Below are positions 63,074-64,000 of a stretch of DNA of 64,000 bases, one piece after another. Source of the DNA: Xiphophorus maculatus (taxonomy: Eukaryota > Chordata > Actinopteri > Cyprinodontiformes > Poeciliidae); the NCBI RefSeq assembly GCF_002775205.1, contig NC_036456.1:22936968-23000967 (forward strand), written 5' to 3'. Both the position numbers and the translations under genes were made by a program. The notes beneath the pieces are model-generated. The model was not told the origin of the DNA, ran no database searches, and worked only from the letters and a program-made list of their open reading frames with translations. The number at the start of each line of letters is the position of its first letter. The stretch's first letter is position 1.

Positions 63074-63226
63074 AGCCGGGGCCTGCCAAGGCGCGCCCGT
63101 CGGGCATGGGCCCGGCGTCGTCGCGCCACAAATCGGCGTCGACGCCAAAGGACGCCGCGACGTGATCAGTGGCACGCGGAGAACCGCAAGAACGTTAAGC
63201 GAGGCGGACGTGCACCGTTCGGTACG
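63074..63226. other. CpG-dense GC-rich patch of unknown origin
   Basis: About 150 bp with very high GC and many CpG dinucleotides ('ggcgcgcccgtcgggcatgg', 'cgtcgtcgcgcca', 'gacgccgcgacg') sits in otherwise AT-rich DNA. One plus frame is open and strongly arginine-rich (RRARRAWARRRRATNRRRR) with no obvious start, and two other frames are also partly open. I do not recognise it. It could be foreign DNA, an assembly join, part of a ribosomal-type spacer, or the edge of a satellite block. Confidence 0.7.
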
Positions 63227-63240
63227 ATTTAAAATGTTGT

Positions 63241-64000
63241 CAAGGCTTTTATTTTGGAAGTTTTGTTAACCTTCATTTCAAAGGGCCAAACTAATCCCAT
63301 GCGTAATAGTCCTTGGGTTAAAATAGTTATATAATGCTCAAAACACAAGTAGCTGATGTAAAAATATTCAAGGCTTTTATTTTGAAATTTTCAGTATGCT
63401 TCATTTCAAAGGGCCAAACTAATACCACGTGTAACAGTGCTTTGGATGAAAAAGTCAAATAAAGCCAAAAAGAGCAATTACGTCATGTAAAATTATTCAA
63501 GGCTTTTATTTTGAAATTTTCAGAATGCTTCATTTCAAAGGGCCAAACTAATACCACGTGTAACAGTGCTTTGGATGAAAAAGTCAAATAAAGCCAAAAA
63601 GAGCAATTACCTGATGTAAAAATATTCAAGGCTTTTATTTTGAAATTATTATTATGCTCCATTTTAAAGTTCCAAACTAATCCCATGTGTAACAGTGCTT
63701 TGGATGAAAAAGTCATATAAAGCCAAAAACAGCAATTACCTGATGTAAAAATATTCAAGGCTTTTATTTTGAAATTTTCAGTATGCTTCATTTCAAAGTT
63801 CCAAAGTAATCCCATGTGTAACAGTGCTTTGGATGAAAACGTCAAATAAAGCCAAAAACAGCAATTACCTGATGTAAAAATATTCAAGGCTTTTATTTTG
63901 AAATTATTATTATGCTCCATTTTAAAGTTCCGAACTAATCCCATGTGTAACATTGCTTTGGATGAAAAAGTCATATACGGCCAAAAAGAGCAATTACTTC
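63241..64000. repeat. 129-bp satellite array (runs off the window)
   Basis: The word 'caaggcttttattttg' recurs at 63,241, 63,369, 63,498, 63,627, 63,756 and 63,885, a spacing of 128-129 bp. Two monomer types alternate in the later copies: 'gaaattttcagtatgcttca' and 'gaaattattattatgctcca'. This hints at a 258-bp higher-order unit. Because 129 is a multiple of three, the minus strand stays open from 63,483 to the window end with a 43-residue repeat; this is more likely a by-product than a gene. Confidence 0.93.

Noticed and set aside
63483-63974. 163-codon minus-strand ORF with 43-residue repeats as a gene
   Set aside because: The frame follows from a 129-bp satellite period divisible by three; no start context, domain or splice signal supports coding.

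Overview
The window is vertebrate nuclear DNA, most likely from a percomorph teleost. It is AT-rich, has split genes with GT-AG introns, and is dense in fish-type transposons (L2-like LINEs, tRNA-derived SINEs, hAT and Tc1/mariner elements and their MITEs). No bacterial, operon or CRISPR features were seen. I built the gene models by eye from open exons, splice sites and intron phase. Every complete model sums to a whole number of codons.

It reads as an innate-immune receptor cluster. Seven multi-exon genes can be assembled. Two are butyrophilin/B7-like (BTN-like) Ig receptors on the + strand (4,346-11,873 and 31,780-40,155). Three are small secreted C-type lectins on the + strand (15,422-16,797; 20,890-22,279; 25,985-28,624). 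Two are Fc-receptor-like two-Ig-domain membrane proteins, one on each strand and converging (46,344-49,831 + and 58,566-61,301 -).

Layout. 1-4.3 kb: no gene; a near-perfect inverted repeat next to a (TA)n tract. 4.3-11.9 kb: BTN-like gene 1, with a hammerhead-ribozyme-like retroelement tail and SINE in intron 1 and LINE debris in intron 3. 11.9-17.1 kb: 3' UTR, a hAT MITE and lectin A. 17.2-18.3 kb: a decayed partial copy of BTN gene 1, including its signal-peptide exon. 19.05-29.1 kb: a recent tandem segmental duplication carrying lectins B and C, separated by an L2-like LINE. Each copy ends in a fossil BTN V-domain exon, and copy C carries a 1.2 kb hAT insertion whose empty site survives in copy B. 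30.5-40.2 kb: an orphan BTN first exon, then BTN gene 2 with a Tc1 element in its last intron that itself contains an internally deleted LINE. 40.2-46.3 kb: no gene, one solo LTR. 46.3-61.3 kb: the convergent Fc-receptor-like pair around about 8.7 kb of gene-free, locally duplicated DNA. 61.3-64 kb: a truncated composite hAT element, a CpG-dense 150 bp anomaly, and a 129 bp satellite array running off the window end.

The central inference is that BTN-like and lectin genes once alternated in a tandem array that expanded by duplication and lost most of its extra BTN copies. The surviving lectins B and C differ mainly by amino-acid replacements beside the sugar-binding loop while their introns stay nearly identical. 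This looks like rapidly diversifying recognition rather than neutral drift. The products would act at the cell surface (BTN-like and Fc-receptor-like) and in secretions (lectins). No ligand can be read from the sequence.
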